From: Ptiloglossa arizonensis
Taxonomy: Eukaryota > Arthropoda > Insecta > Hymenoptera > Colletidae
Assembly (NCBI RefSeq): GCF_051014685.1
Contig: NC_135058.1
Span: 9,984,811-10,048,810, forward strand
DNA: 64,000 nt
Reading direction: 5' to 3'
Of the stretch, positions 26,519 to 39,560 are shown piece by piece; within the stretch, counting starts at the first letter, position 1, and every line of letters starts with the position of its first letter. The position numbers and the translations under genes are program-made. The notes beneath the pieces were generated by a model. That model worked only from the letters and a program-made list of their open reading frames with translations. It had not been told where the DNA came from and ran no database searches.

Positions 26519-26857
26519 GTGTCCGCGGGTCAACACATGCAGCTCACCGGTGACCTGAAACCGGGCGTGACCGTAGCCGCTCAACAGGGCATGTACTTCA
26601 ATCAGCAACAGACCCAGAATCAGCCCGGACCGGGTGGCCAAACCGACACCTATTGCTCGGTCTCCCAGTCTCAGACCATCAACTTCACTCAACAGAGTCT
26701 AAGGCAGAGGGCAGCGGCCGCCGCCGCGGGCGGTGTTCCTCAACCGGCCGGTGCAGCCGGTGCACGCAGTCATCCTCAGCAAGTACCACCGAATCAAGTG
26801 GATCAACATCAGCACGCGAAGCTCCTGCAACAGCAGCAGCTGATGCGCGCCCAGCAG
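26519..26857 (+). CDS. mam: mastermind (mam), internal coding exon, first of five in the window
   Basis: Mastermind is the nuclear co-activator that binds the Notch intracellular domain-Su(H)/CSL complex and recruits acetyltransferases. This exon gives 113 whole codons, beginning [13 protein letters not shown] and passing [18 protein letters not shown], a [17 protein letters not shown] patch and a Gln-rich end ([13 protein letters not shown]). The acceptor is the AG at 26517-26518 after a pyrimidine-rich run; the donor is CAG|gtatgc at 26857/26858. Both ends are phase 0. The first codon is GTG (Val) inside an open frame, so it is not a translation start. The N-terminal CSL/Notch-binding helix of Mam is absent from the window and must lie further upstream. 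The acceptor sits in the third copy of a 112-113 bp tandem repeat. Reading past the donor would add about 24 unrelated residues before a stop. Confidence 0.92.
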
Positions 26858-27604
26858 GTATGCGTATCTCTGTTGTGTTTCGTGATCGATCACCCGAATG
26901 TTTTGCGCGTTTATTGCGCCCGTAGGGCGTGAACGCGATGGTTTATGGTTTAATTACCTAATGGCAGTGAACGATGGTTATCTATGGTAATAGAAACGGT
27001 ATTCCGCTTCCACTGGGGCAGAGGTGGGCGCGATCCAGTTCCAGTGTTAACTGGAACTACGAATAGAGCTCATCGATGAAATTTGTACAATGTCTTTGAA
27101 ATGTCCTTTTAGAAAATATGCGCTATTTTTAGGATATACTTTGGTGCTGACTTGCGTTATAAATTGATCGGAGTATTTATCGGTATGATAAATTACAGGA
27201 ATAACGACTTAACCAGAGATGGGTGAACGATAAACGTGTTACTTTCGTACAACGAACGAAGGAAATAACTTTTCATTCGTGCAATCAAAATTAGAATCTA
27301 AATTGTGCACTCACCGGTTCTATTGAATAAATGTTGGAAATGGATAGTTATTCGGAGTTTGTATTCGTTGCCTATTATTGGAATAAAATTCTACGCGTCT
27401 CTGGTCTCGACCGAGCTCTTTGTTATAACGAGGCGACCTTCGAGTTTTAGACCACCTTCTGAAAATAGACAAAACGGTGGCCCAAGGACGAAACAATGAA
27501 AATTCTAAGTTAAGAAGGCAAATGGAAACAAAGAACAATGCTAATTGGATCTAACAGGATGATTAGTAATTTAATAAAGTGAAAAGAATATGAGAGAAAA
27601 AAAG

Positions 27605-28060
27605 GAAATACATTTTCACGACGCTTCTTTTACATTATTTTGCACGCTCGTTTCTTTATAATTATTTTCGCGTTCGGGACATCGATAAATCGATCGTTAT
27701 CGTTTTTATTTTCAAGCTTGTAACTTCCGTTGTAAAAATATATTTTCATAACGCTTCTTTTACATTATTCCGTATACATAACGGGTTACTCTTCTCCATT
27801 ATTATTTTCGCGTTCGGGATATCGATAATATATTTTCGTAACACTTATTTTACATTATTCCATACACACGTCACGTTACTTTCCTCCGTAATTATTCTCA
27901 TGTTCGAAGTATCGATAAATCGATTTCGATTGCTTTTATTTTCAAGCTCGTAACTTCCATTGTAAAAAATATATTCTCGTAACGCTTCTCTTACATTACT
28001 CCATACACGCGTTACTTTCCTCCATAATTATTTCGCGTTCGGTGTATCGGTAAATTCGTT
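27605..28060. repeat. Tandem repeat, four units of 90-139 bp
   Basis: Units begin ATTTTCACGACGCTTCTTTTAC at about 27613 and recur at 27742, 27832 and 27971. All share ATTATTTTCGCGTTCGGGA and ATCGATAA. The 90-bp unit lacks an internal ATTTTCAAGCTCGTAACTTCC module of about 45 bp. Confidence 0.85.
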
Positions 28061-29125
28061 GTTCGAATTTCGGCCACGTTTCCTCCGTTCTCGGTTCGTT
28101 TGAACTCTCGATTCGGTTAAATCGGTGTTCCGGCTGGCGCTAACGGCGCTTCGTCAACCGGAATGCTTTTTCCAACGCGACGATCGGCCGATTATCAAGC
28201 AGCGTAAAAGATCGCGGCAACGATATCGTCGGTGGCGCATTATCCGAAACATTAAGTTTCGTATCCGGCGGTTGAGTCGTTCCCGCGACGCTCGCGTGCA
28301 ACAGGTATCGCGCAGCTCCTTTGCAACTTCTGTTCCATCACGCTGAAAGAAGCGGCACAAATAGGAACGAGCTTCTTCCAGGGGCCGCGGAACAATGAAT
28401 GGAAACTTTTTCCATGACCGGGAAATATGCGCTCGCGTGCACTTCCTGGGGAAAACGCGACGTCGAATGATATTGCATACACGGCTATCCTTGCTTTCCT
28501 TTCGTCCGCTATACAGGGTGTGTCGTTTCTCTTGACCGACTTAATACCTTCGTACCATGCGAAAACAAATCTAAGGAAGCTCACTTCGAAAGCGGACGAT
28601 ACTTTTTCTTCGATTCATTTTTTCCACTTTCCAAGGTCAATCGTGTCTTTCACGTATTCATTGTTGCGTTTGTCAAGAAGAACGAATTGAACTACCAGTG
28701 ATACTTCGATCAGTAATTGACTCGGTTTTTCATAGAATGTTCAGTTTGGTCGAAATAATCTCTGTTAAGTATCGATTTTATTATATTTTCAAGGATTGTT
28801 GATCAAATTCTCTTCTACAGTGTCATTTAAAGATCAATATATCCTGGATATATTGTATGGATACATAATTATGATAATAGGACTTTGAAAAACAAGTCAT
28901 TGATTACAATATCTATCCCAATACAACTCCCTCCTGACACAAATTTTTACATGTCGTCCAATGTAACGGCTAGAAATTAAAATGGTAAAATTGTTGTTAC
29001 GCAATCCTGCATAGATTATAAAGAAACAGAAACTTCTTTTTGTTCCCTTTCTATTGCCTTGTTCGCTCTCTTTTACATCTTCCTCGCGTGTAACTAATTT
29101 TTACAAATTTCCGCGGCGCGATCGA

Positions 29126-29515
29126 ACCGAAATGAAAAACGAAAGAGTCGGTCCTGTTCTATTTCTTTCTTTTTTATAAATAATCGTCGTACGGCAAAAC
29201 ATCTCCAACACGAACGCGCCGAAAAGAAAAACGAAAGAGTCGATCCTGTTCTATTTTTTTTATTTGATAAATAATCGTCGTACGGCAAAACACCTCGAAC
29301 ACGGACGCGCCGAAAAGAAAAACGAAAGAGTCGGTCCTGTTCTATTTTTTTTTTTATTTTATAAATAATCGTCGTACGGCAAAACACCTCGAACACGGAC
29401 GCGCCAAAAAGATCAAGCCGAAAGGAAAAACGAAAGGGTCGGTCCTGTTCTATTTTTTTTTTATTTTATAAATAATCATCGCACGGCAAAACATCTCGAA
29501 CACACGGGCGCGCGC
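29126..29515. repeat. 92-bp tandem repeat, four units
   Basis: Each unit has GAAAAACGAAAGAGTCGGTC, CTGTTCTATTTTTTT and ATAAATAATCGTCGTACGGC followed by AAAACACCTCGAACAC. The T run differs in length between copies, so any open frame across it is accidental. Confidence 0.9.
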
Positions 29516-32500
29516 GTCCCGCTTACGTTGGTCTTCTAAATTCTACGCGTGCACATTATTTTTACACCCTTCCCCGCATTACATTACACTGTTTAGGGCT
29601 TTCAATTTTTACCGACGCGTAAACTGATTGCCCTTTGTGTCGCTGTAAAAAGGGGGACGATGTTTTGTATCGCGACGTTGTTCTAGATTACCCCGAGGTA
29701 TAATGTAACGCCGGCAACTTTGCAATCAGTCAACATTTGCATGCAGTCATTTACATCTTGTCCAGCACAGTGTTCTTCATCTTTTATGCATTTCCAATTT
29801 GCATCCGAAGAAACTGTGTCCGCGAGCCCCAATTACTGTCACCGAATCGTCGTCTTCCACGAATTATCCCTTAGAACGTTGCCCTACCATCGTGCTGTCG
29901 AGAAAGCGTGGTAAATTTGAATTAGGAATTGTCTACGACTCGTTCGAATCGCCATACCTAACGTAAATTCTTATCGGGGAATCGACGCACGAATAATCAC
30001 GGTTGGGAGAATTGTACGGGAAATTTTATTCGTTTACTTTCGAAATAAACATTCCTTTAATACTCCATTCGATATTCTAAGTCGAAAAGTGCGGTTGTGT
30101 TTCTTATCAATTTTTTTTTTTGCCTCCATTAAAGGATAATAAAACGAACGACATCGTCGACCACTCGTTAAAATCTCCCGGACCCCGTTAAGAAGGCAAT
30201 TTGATATTTAGCGTCGAAAATTAAAGGCTATTCGATATATTTTTTTACGAAGAAATAATTGAATCGGAATGGAAATCGATCGACACGTATCTCGCGTAAT
30301 GTAGTTTAACGAGATGAATATTATCTAGATCAAGAATCTATAACAAGACAAAAAGTCTGCTTCAATGGCCTGCACGATTTCCGATGAACTTACGAGGTTT
30401 TAAAGTGGGGTTCGAGAATCAAGAATATTATCAATACAGATTAGTTCAAAGCTTCAGAAATTAAGAAAATACTTCGATCAGAAATATTCAGTGTTTTATT
30501 CTTTTTTTTATTCTCAAGTCTCTTGAGAAGGAAAGACATGAAAATATTCAATATTTTATACCGATGGTTCGTTCTCCAATTGACTATTTTTTCTATAAAG
30601 TACTCAAATTTCAAATAGATCGTTAAAGAATGTTCAAAAATGGAATTTACAGAAATGCTTAAAAATTTGGAGTACAAAGTACACGAAGAGTTTCTCCTGA
30701 CTTACAACATTTCCAACATTTTGAATCTCGATCAAATCTGTTCAGGATAATACTTTCGAAGCTTCTCGATCTTAACAAATCTCAATCAATCTTCTAAATC
30801 TCAATGATCATAAACAAAGAATAATTTCAAAAATCAATTCTTCGTCCACAATTACTAAACTACTCTCGAAGTCCTGTAACATTTCCAATATTCCGAATTC
30901 CACTCGCACCTTTTCAAAACACTGCTTCCAAGTTATCTCCAGAAAATCAAAGAAATCAATCTTTCATTTACAATCGTTGAACAACCCTCTCGATAACCCA
31001 AGAAATTTCACGCCAATTCGAATCTCGTCCACGTAAACGATTAACGAATCTCGAAACAAAATCGTGGATCGAGTTTTTTCTTTCCCCATGATGGATCCAC
31101 TCGCGCAAAGAAATCCGCTAGTTCAACCGCGCGATGTTATCGTCGATTCGCCGATCGAGACTCACTCGGAGTCACGTTGCACTCGCGGACATGCGACACG
31201 ATTTATTAACGAATGACTCAGTTATAATACAACCATTGCTTTAACAACGTTAAGGTATCGAAGGCAGCAGCACTCCCGATCGTGCTCCAGTTACTAATTG
31301 TAGGTTTCGCGCAATTGGTTAGTCATCCCTCTTCAACGTTGACCTTTCGTTTCATTCATGGTTTATTTTTTTTTCTTTTTTTTTTTTTGCGCGCCTCGAT
31401 CCTTTTCCGCTCGCAAATTTTTCATTTCTGCGCGGATCGAACGGGAGCACGGATCGGAGAAGCGTACGGAGAATCGATCGTACGCTCGAAGGAACCGCGA
31501 TAACGAAATCGACGCGCCGACCCGATGCATAGTCCCGTATCTATTTTAATCCATTAGGATAGTTAACGTGCAGCACGCCGCCGGATGCTGCAGCTCGCGT
31601 TTGCACGAGTTCGAGGAACTCGGGTATCTAGGAATCCGTGATCGACGTTATTATCGAGCTCTGACGCGTGGGTTGTTCGTTCTGAGGAATTCGCGCGATC
31701 GAAACGTTTTTGACAGAAAATCGAACAACGAGTTCTCGTACGTACTCATTCGTGATCGTTTACAGCGAGTCTCGATTCGCAGACGCAACGATCTTTGCTC
31801 GAGAATCGAATTCAATCGAAAGTATCCAAGTAATGGGACGTTCGTGAACGATTCGAGAGATTCAATTGAATGTTGGAAATCGTGACGTTACTTTACGAAA
31901 ATCGCGACTAAGACACTTGGATACTTGTATTTTTCGTTGTAACGCTATTTAACGTTGAGAACGACCTCTCCTCGCATCGGTTGTAAAAGTCTATTTTACG
32001 ATTCTATTAAGTCCAATTGCCGACGAGAAGCACCGATCGTGTTCGTTCCTGTAATTAAATACACACGGTGTGCGAGTCATTTTCAATTCGATTTAGAATT
32101 TGCTAGATCAGTACAATTTTTGCTGGCTTTAAAAATTAGAATCGTGTTATAGGGTGCGTCGTTTTCTCCCTGGTTGGCTAACGACGATTATTTCTTAAAG
32201 GTAATTTTTCCATTAACGTAGAACGTTTCGAAATGTTTCAAAAAAAAACATTTCTCGGAACAATGGAGCGTGTTTCTCGTTATAATAGTGATAAGTTCGC
32301 GACAAGTGCTCGAAATATCCAACGGCCTATTTCCCAACTACGCGAAACCGATCACAATGGAACCGAAGCTAAACGGATCCCTGCGTATTGCATCCTTTTA
32401 AACAATTCACTCCGCTCGTGATAAACTAATCACGAAGATCAGTCGTGGCCGTAATTACCGTGAGAACGACGTTTCCCCGACTACCGTACGAAACGGTAGT

Positions 32501-32854
32501 TCGCAAAACGAGAAAGGATTTGCCGCTCGCCGGCCAAATCGGTCGATCTTTCTATACATCGGCCACGGTTCCGTCTACTATCCGATCGTTCTCGCCAAAA
32601 AGGAGCCCAGAATTCGATTACGTTTACGGGTACGCGACCCACGGAAGCGTTTCCTTTCTCTCTCCCGCGAATCAATGGGAAAACGGCGCGCGAAATTGCT
32701 ACGTGCTGATTCCGAGGATGAGTTGCCTCTTCCGTTCGACGAGGAGCGAAGACCTCCGTGAAAGCAACAGGGCGGCGTTCCTGGTCTAATCCGATGATTC
32801 CTAAGGGATCTCCTTAATTTCGAGCTCTTTGCGTAAATATCGAACGATGTTTAT

Positions 32855-33159
32855 GATTTTTTATGGAGGGAACTATCGGACGTATCGATTTCAAATTTTG
32901 TAGGTATATTTGTGTAGGGTTTGTCGAACTATGGGAATTTTTTCAAGTGGAAATAATTAATTTTGTTAAAGTAACATGGCTACGATTGAAAACTTATCCG
33001 TCTAGTTTGGAGGTCTATCAAAAAATTGGGCGGTATTTAAGATTTTTTATGGAGAGAACTATCGGACGTATCGATTTCAAATTTTGTAGGTATATTTGTG
33101 TAGGGTTTGTCGAACTATGGGAATTTTTTCAAGTGGAAATAATCAATTTTGTTAAAGTA
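32855..33159. repeat. Direct duplication, 119 bp at a 186-bp spacing
   Basis: GATTTTTTATGGAG(G/A)GAACT through AAGTGGAAATAAT and TTTTGTTAAAGTA is nearly identical at 32855-32973 and 33041-33159. This suggests a recent duplication. Confidence 0.9.
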
Positions 33160-35443
33160 TACCGTCAAAATGTGAAGTCGATACACTCGCCGTAATTTAG
33201 GAATCCCGATTTCCAATTCAAAAACAACGCTCTTGAGCCCACGATCTTTCCCAATTTCCCCGCTAAACCCCTCCAAAACCGTTTAAACTATTCCAAAATA
33301 TAAAAAAATACCCATTACGTTCATCGAAGTCTCTTGGAAAAACACTTCCACCCGTTCTCCCAAATGTTCCCGAATAAACGGGTTCTCGTTACCCCTATAC
33401 GTCCAGGTATCGAAACGTCTCCACGGTCGATCTCTCTGTAAAACGTAGATACGATAGATAAGGAGATCGAGTCCGAGAGAAAATACAAGAGAAGGTATCC
33501 TCGCGTTGGTAACGAGGAAAACGGTGGCCAGAGTCTCTGGTTGCCTTCCGTCACCGTCGCCTTCATTGTCGTCGCGTTCGTAGCCTTTCGTTGCGTTCGC
33601 GTAACACCAGGAAGTGGAAACGCAATCCACTCGCGGAGAGGGACGAGGACGGGGCAGAGAGAGGGTCTGGGAGGGAAGGGACTTGTGCAACGACACCGAT
33701 GGTCGAAACTTCCGTGGTCGCCGGCTCGACGACAATGCGGCTCGCAACGAGTCATCGATGCATGCCGCGCGCAGAGTCGCAATTATTCCTTCGGAATCTG
33801 TCGGTCGGCTTTCTAACTCGCTTCTATCATTGTCCGTGCCTTACGAGCCGAATCTACTCGTTCTCGTTCACTGCGCGCGCCACTTCGCCGTGGCGCGCGC
33901 GAACCGGTACTCACCGGGTGGCTCTTAACGTTTCGAGATTCGAGAAAATCGGAACAGGTGCCGGGCGAATCGTACGCGATCGAAGTTATCCTCTTTCCGG
34001 GACGTTGCGCGCGAAACTCGGATACTTGGCCAACTTTCGTGCATTTTCTTAACCGGAGCAATACTCACCGAACGATTGTCCGAAAATGAACACTCCTTAC
34101 GGGGGGAATCTGTGATGAATTTTATTGGTATTGTATCGGTTCCAGTGTGGTACTTTTGCAAAAGGAAACTACTTGGTACGACAGTGGATAAATTGCTAAC
34201 TTGGATTTGGATTCCAGAGATAAGAATTCGATTTCTCGGCTCGCTCTTACCGATTTGATTTTGAGTCGACTGTCTTGATTTAAATGTTGGTAGAAGTAGG
34301 TTTATTAATGTTGAGAATTTTGTGGAGAAACTTTATGTGTGGATTGTTCTTTTGATAAATAAGAAAACTGTTAAGTAAGAATTGTCCAAGTATCAGTATT
34401 GTTATTCGAGATATAAAGATTGCACGAATCTCAAAATATTCAAAGTAGGATAGAAGGTCGAATATAATATTTTTTCCGAGTTTTTATCAAGTATTCTAGG
34501 TAACGATAAATTGGGAGAAAGAATGGACTATTTTTCGTCGAAAGAAAGGTTTATAAATGTGAAATTAGAATTTAATGCAGGGATGAGTTCGATACCCCAT
34601 TAACGATCGCACACTTGAAAATACTAAATTCATCTGTACGGCTTATTGGTGCTTTCGTTCTCACTGTTGACATTCTTTCGTCAGAATTTTGTGAACACAG
34701 CTCGGGTGTCGTCCTCGTGCCTTTATGTTTACTGTCCTTGTAATTACAAATATTGATCTTGTATATAGCTGAGGACAGCTATATTTGTCAAACTCGACGA
34801 GCCGTAGACGGCAGCCATTTACGAGTATTAGGCTTGGAACAAAGAAATCTATCAACAGACTCGATATCTATCGAGCAACCAATTAAGCAGAGGAGTTGTA
34901 CAGCGAACGAAAGTTTCCAATTCAAAATTCCAATCCAATATTTTAACGTCTTTGCACGGGTTGTTCTTATTAATGATAATGTTCAATCTTACGAAACTGT
35001 TAAACATCTGCACTCGAAACTTCTTTCGCTACGAGACACTACGACGAAATCTTCTAAATCAAAAGTGAATACAAATCGTTGGAATATCCCTTACGTTTCA
35101 AGAGTTCGTATATCTTTCCATTTTACAAGATATATTATCTCTATATATATAATTTCAAGCCATGAAATTGTTCTGTATTGTACAAATTTCGTTAAATTAG
35201 AGAACGATCGAGTCTGTTCGTCCAAGACTCGGTTTCTCGAGTGGAAACGATCGAGTAATCCTTGAAAACGAACCGCACCGATCCAAGTCTCGATAACTCG
35301 ATTCTTTCTCCGTTTAAATCTGAACGCGTAACATTTTCGCGCGCAATTCACGCTAAAACGGTCGCGTGGACTAACGTTCGAGAAACGTTAGTCGTAACAC
35401 GAGACGCAGAGTGATTGAAATCTATTGTTCGTTGATTTTTCAG

Positions 35444-35624
35444 GTGATGCAACAGCAACAGCACATGGCCGGAGGTATGGGAGGCGTGAGACCACCGCCC
35501 CCCGAATACAAAGCGGCTGCTCAGGCCCAAATGCTGCACGCTGGTATCGGCATGGGTCAGCAACCAAGGTTTCCCAATACCGGGCCTATGCGCAGGGTTA
35601 CGCAACAGCCTATGCCACCATCAG
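35444..35624 (+). CDS. mam: mastermind (mam), second coding exon in the window
   Basis: The 181-bp exon lies between an acceptor ttttcag (AG at 35442-35443) and the donor g|gttggt at 35625. It enters in phase 0 and leaves in phase 1, encoding [18 protein letters not shown], then [26 protein letters not shown] and [11 protein letters not shown]. The Met/Gln/Gly/Pro bias and the [11 protein letters not shown] stretch continue the Mam low-complexity co-activator region. The donor gttggt is a poor match to gtaagt, whereas the two following exons have strong donors. Reading through it gives Gly-Trp-Tyr and a stop, so intron retention would remove the C-terminal third of the segment. Because its two ends differ in phase, this exon cannot be skipped without a frameshift. 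Confidence 0.9.
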
Positions 35625-35709
35625 GTTGGTATTAATCGATAATAATAATACTCGATAGCATCGAGAACGTACCGCCTGCTTAATCCGGATTCCTTTGTAC
35701 ATTGTGTAT

Positions 35710-35900
35710 CAGGTTGTTCGGAAAGTCGTTTCGTTCTTTTTTTTTTTTTGTCAGCTGGATGTTTAATATACGAAACTTGGTCAGAATTTTGAGTACATTA
35801 TATACATCATACCCGTACAACGCGAATTACTTTGATCACCGTGCAACATTATTGAATATATAAATCAGGGAACAAAAAATGGAACATTATCTTTTCGAAC
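35710..35900. mobile_element. Mariner end without a partner (remnant)
   Basis: AGGTTGTTCGGAAAGTCGTTTCG at 35711-35733 is a mariner-type terminal sequence followed by a T tract. I do not find its inverse within the next few hundred bases, so the element is truncated or its far end has decayed. Confidence 0.45.
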
Positions 35901-36671
35901 TTGTTAAACGTATCTCCTTGAAATCTCGAGAGCAACTCCAAACAACTCGTCAGCAGTGTCGTCGACAACTAACAGCTGTACATCTCCATTTATCGAGGTA
36001 CCCGGTGGAACATTAATAGGACACGATAAATTATTCTAACGCATACGATCAATATTTCTTGCGATTAACGGCTAACGATAAATTATTCCGTATAACAATA
36101 TTCCTCGCAACTTAGCACACGATTCATCGATTGTGTAAAAATGGTTACATAGGAGCCTCGTATCTGAGAAGAAATCTGCTCGAGGAACTTCAAACCGACT
36201 ACGTGTGAATTCGCGTACGCGTCGATCGCGCGTTTGCACTTGAAAACGAGCAAGCGAGTAGCCATCGCGTACTTTCGAAAAAGTGGAAATCAACCACGGC
36301 GGCGTTCGTAGGCGGTACTCTCTTCTGTTTCGCTTTTTACGCTGAAAGTGGCGATGGTGCACGTCACTTTCATATGCGTTGGCCAGAGCCGGAAGGCACT
36401 CAGGCTAATGAGAATCCGACACTGCTATCGATTCTTTCATCTTCCGTCGAAACTGGGAATGGCTCTTTCTCTCCCCCTGGTATTTTTCTCTCTCTCTATC
36501 TCGGTGTCTGTCGGTCGTCGATAGCTGCTTTGATTCACCGCGTTTTTCTTTATCGGTTGATAAACCGACAGAGGTTAAACCACGTTTAGAAGTAGTTCTC
36601 GTATCGATCGATCGCACGAATCTCCAAAGAAACGATCCGTACTCTTAGATACGTGCGCGGACAACACGTAA

Positions 36672-36846
36672 TAGGTTGCTCGGTAAGTTTCGTAGTTCGA
36701 TAAGAAATGGAGCTGTTAAGTTTGTCGTTTTATTTTTCCAAAGACGGTAATACCTCTCGAGTCATTTGTGTATTTACAATTCAAAATTGAAGTGTTATAG
36801 TATATTTTTACGATGGAAAAAACGACAAAACTTATCGAACAACCTA
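36672..36846. mobile_element. Short mariner-like MITE, second family
   Basis: A 175-bp element between TA dinucleotides with ends TAGGTTGCTCGGTAAGTTT and, reversed, TAGGTTGTTCGATAAGTTT. The interior keeps TATTTACAATT..AAGTGTTATAGTAT and ATGGAAAAAACGAC, which resemble the interior of 1924-2142. Confidence 0.75.
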
Positions 36847-38532
36847 CTACAGATTGTATAACTTTTTAAGTTGGGATTGTACAGGATGCACTGGAAAGTG
36901 CATACACAAGTCTTTGTGTATTTTGACGAAGAGAAATGGAGTTTAAAGGTATTTTTTGGAGACAGATATGCAACGAGACAGAATTGTTTTTATCATTTTT
37001 AATTATCGTTTTCCAGGCCTATAATTCGCGATTTGTAAAAATATATTTTTGTAGTTACATCAAACAAAGGATAGTAATGATTAAAGTCGTGTATGTTGTT
37101 TCGATTTAATTTTCTTTTTACATAAAAAAATGTACATACAAACGCCTCGTGAAGAAATTTGTTCGAAATTCAGACTATTTCGCAGTAGGCAGAAAATTTT
37201 AGAACCCCCTGTATAAAGAAGACGGAAAAGAAATACCGGTAACAGTTTGTTTCTCGATTCTTCGGTCCTTTTGCCACGAATACTTAATCCGATCTCGTTG
37301 AGAGATTGTTGCACCACTTTCTAATTTTACACCGTACACAAAACACGTCAGAAGAAATCTTGGAAATCATGTACTTCTTTAAACTTTTCGATCTTATCTA
37401 AGTGAGAAATTGCCGAAACAAATTACGTCGGTCCGCGATAAACATCGACTTAATATCTGTGGCAAATCTCGAAAGTAGAGGAAGGAACGAGGTATCGCCG
37501 GATGTTCGAAGCGCATCGTATTAAAAAAAACTGCCACGAAAATGAGAACGTCGAAGCTATAGAAAGCGTTTCTATCGAAAAAAAAAGAAAACAAAAAAGA
37601 AACAAGGCCGATTACCGAGCGCGAAGACGAGAACATTTTCTAAAAAAGTTCACGAAACCTTCTCGTTAACTTTATCCCTCGCGAGATCGATGAATTTCAT
37701 TTTTATCCACGCTCGCGCCAAATTTGTAGAAAATCCACACAAATACGACCGTTCTATCCGCGATTAATTTTACATTCGTTCGAGAAACGTTTTTCGTGGA
37801 AATAACTCCGATTACCCAACGATGCATTGCAAACAGGAACCAAAAGATTTCACTCGAATTATTTCTCGTGTAAACAACCCCCGGATTACGCTTAATATAC
37901 GAGAATTTGCTAATCGCATTGACCGGTAAAAGGAAGCGAAAACGATGAATAATCGTGAACAAATATTTTACCCGGCGTGGAACGTTCGTTCGAACAATGT
38001 TTACACGCTTCTTAACCATCGGTTAGACAAGTATTCGAGGGAAATGAACTCGATCTCTGGCTGGATCCGCTCCAGACCAGAAAGAAAGAACTCGACCGGG
38101 ATAGCGAGGGGAATTAGGGGGAGGGGGTCGTAAATATCCTTATACACTGTACCCCGTACGAGACTCCTATCGATCTGCCCCGAGCTACTTTCATAAGATT
38201 CTGTCCAAACGAAAATCCAGAGAGCCGTACCCGCTCGATGCGTTTCCATCGCAATACCCGAAACGTTATCTCGTCCCGTATCTGGCTAACCTGAATGAAA
38301 CCACGATCCCCCGTGATCGATGACTATCCTCTTCGATCGAATCGTGCGTTGCATTCGCGCGAGAATAAATAATTTTTTCACCGGCCGGACGACAACGATC
38401 AAATGCTACATCGACGCTACGTTGCACGCCACGTACAGGGTGTTCCACGTAACAGGATCGTCTAGACCGTTAACGGGGTGAGACTCGAGCGAAACGTTCA
38501 AATAAAAGTGGTATTTTCGATCATTTCTTTCT

Positions 38533-38662
38533 AATGCGAAATCTCGATGAAACTTCATTTTTCTGTAACGCAAAACTTCGATGAAACTTCATTTTTTTGT
38601 AACGCAAAACCTCGATGAAACTTCATTTCTTGGTAACGCAAAACCTCGATAAAACTTTTCGT
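38533..38662. repeat. 34-bp tandem repeat, four units
   Basis: AACGCAAAACCTCGATGAAA plus CTTCATTTTTTTGT recurs at 38533, 38567, 38601 and 38635 with exact 34-bp spacing and few changes. Confidence 0.92.
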
Positions 38663-38880
38663 CACTTCGCGGTTATACGTGCCAATGATTACGGTAGTGG
38701 TGTAAATCGAAAAAGAAAGAAGGAGAAAACGTTCATACTTTCGCGACATGAATCAATTTAACGCAAAATAAATGGTATTCGAAGGTATTAATTGTTTTGT
38801 AAATATTTCGAACGACCTGTATCAATTTTAAACTGTTGCTCAAAGTTTGCCTACTCTGTTCCCATTCTCTCTGCTATCCC

Positions 38881-39490
38881 ACCCTTTCGCAAGTACAGTA
38901 CATCGTGACATTACAACTTACACTTATATTAACAAAAAGAAACTATCTCTCGTTTGTTTACTTATCCACACTCCCATTGTCTTCTTACTCTACATCTACA
39001 TATTAACAAAAAGAAACTTTCTCACATCTCTTCGATCCTTCGTTCTCTATCCTTCAATTTTCTCCATACACTGTTCCATTCTTCTTCGTGTCTCACTCTT
39101 CTGCAAACATCGTACACGGTTCAATTACAACTTACAGCTTATATTAATACTATCTCTCGTTTGTTTACTTATCTACATTCCCATCGTCTTCTTACTCTCC
39201 ATCTATATATTAACAAAAAGAAACTTTCTCACATCTCTTCGATCCTTCGTTCTCTATCCTTCAATTTTCTCCATACACTGTTCCATTCTTCTTCGTGTCT
39301 CACTCTTCTGCAAACATCGTACACGGTGCAATTACAACTTACAGCTTCTATTAACAAAAAGAGACCAACTCTCGTTCATTTACTTCTCTCTACTCCCATT
39401 TCCCCTTCGCTCCGTTCCCTTTATTCTCTCCTCTGTTCGACCCTTCCGCAAATACAGTGTACCGTGCTATTACAAATTACAGTGTATATT
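38881..39490. repeat. Pyrimidine-rich tandem repeat, unit about 205 bp
   Basis: TTAACAAAAAGAAACTTTCT and the following roughly 140 bp occur twice almost unchanged (about 39003-39145 and 39208-39350), with degenerate partial units on both sides. The block ends just before the mam acceptor at 39560. The 240-codon open frame through it is a repeat artefact. Confidence 0.88.
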
Positions 39491-39560
39491 AATAGGAAGA
39501 AACGCGAGCGAGTCAAGTTGCAGGGTCGTTAACGCTATCGGTGTCCCCTTCTTGCCACAG

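Larger units (their letters stand above)
26858..35443 (+). other. mam: mam intron between exons 26519-26857 and 35444-35624
   Basis: An 8.6-kb intron, gtatgc...cag. It contains three tandem-repeat blocks listed separately (27605, 29126, 32855). The intervening stretches 26858-27604, 28061-29125, 29516-32854 and 33160-35443 show no exon or RNA gene that I can support. Confidence 0.85.
35625..39560 (+). other. mam: mam intron between exons 35444-35624 and 39561-39863
   Basis: A 3.9-kb intron with an unusual gttggt donor. It carries the mariner remnant, a MITE, the 34-bp tandem repeat and the pyrimidine-rich 205-bp repeat. Outside these (35901-36671, 36847-38532, 38663-38880) I see nothing gene-like. 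Confidence 0.85.

Noticed and set aside
29094..29396. 100-codon repetitive frame (RLFRFSFR units) on the - strand
   Set aside because: It follows the 92-bp DNA tandem repeat, whose units differ in length through T-runs, so the frame is not maintained by selection.
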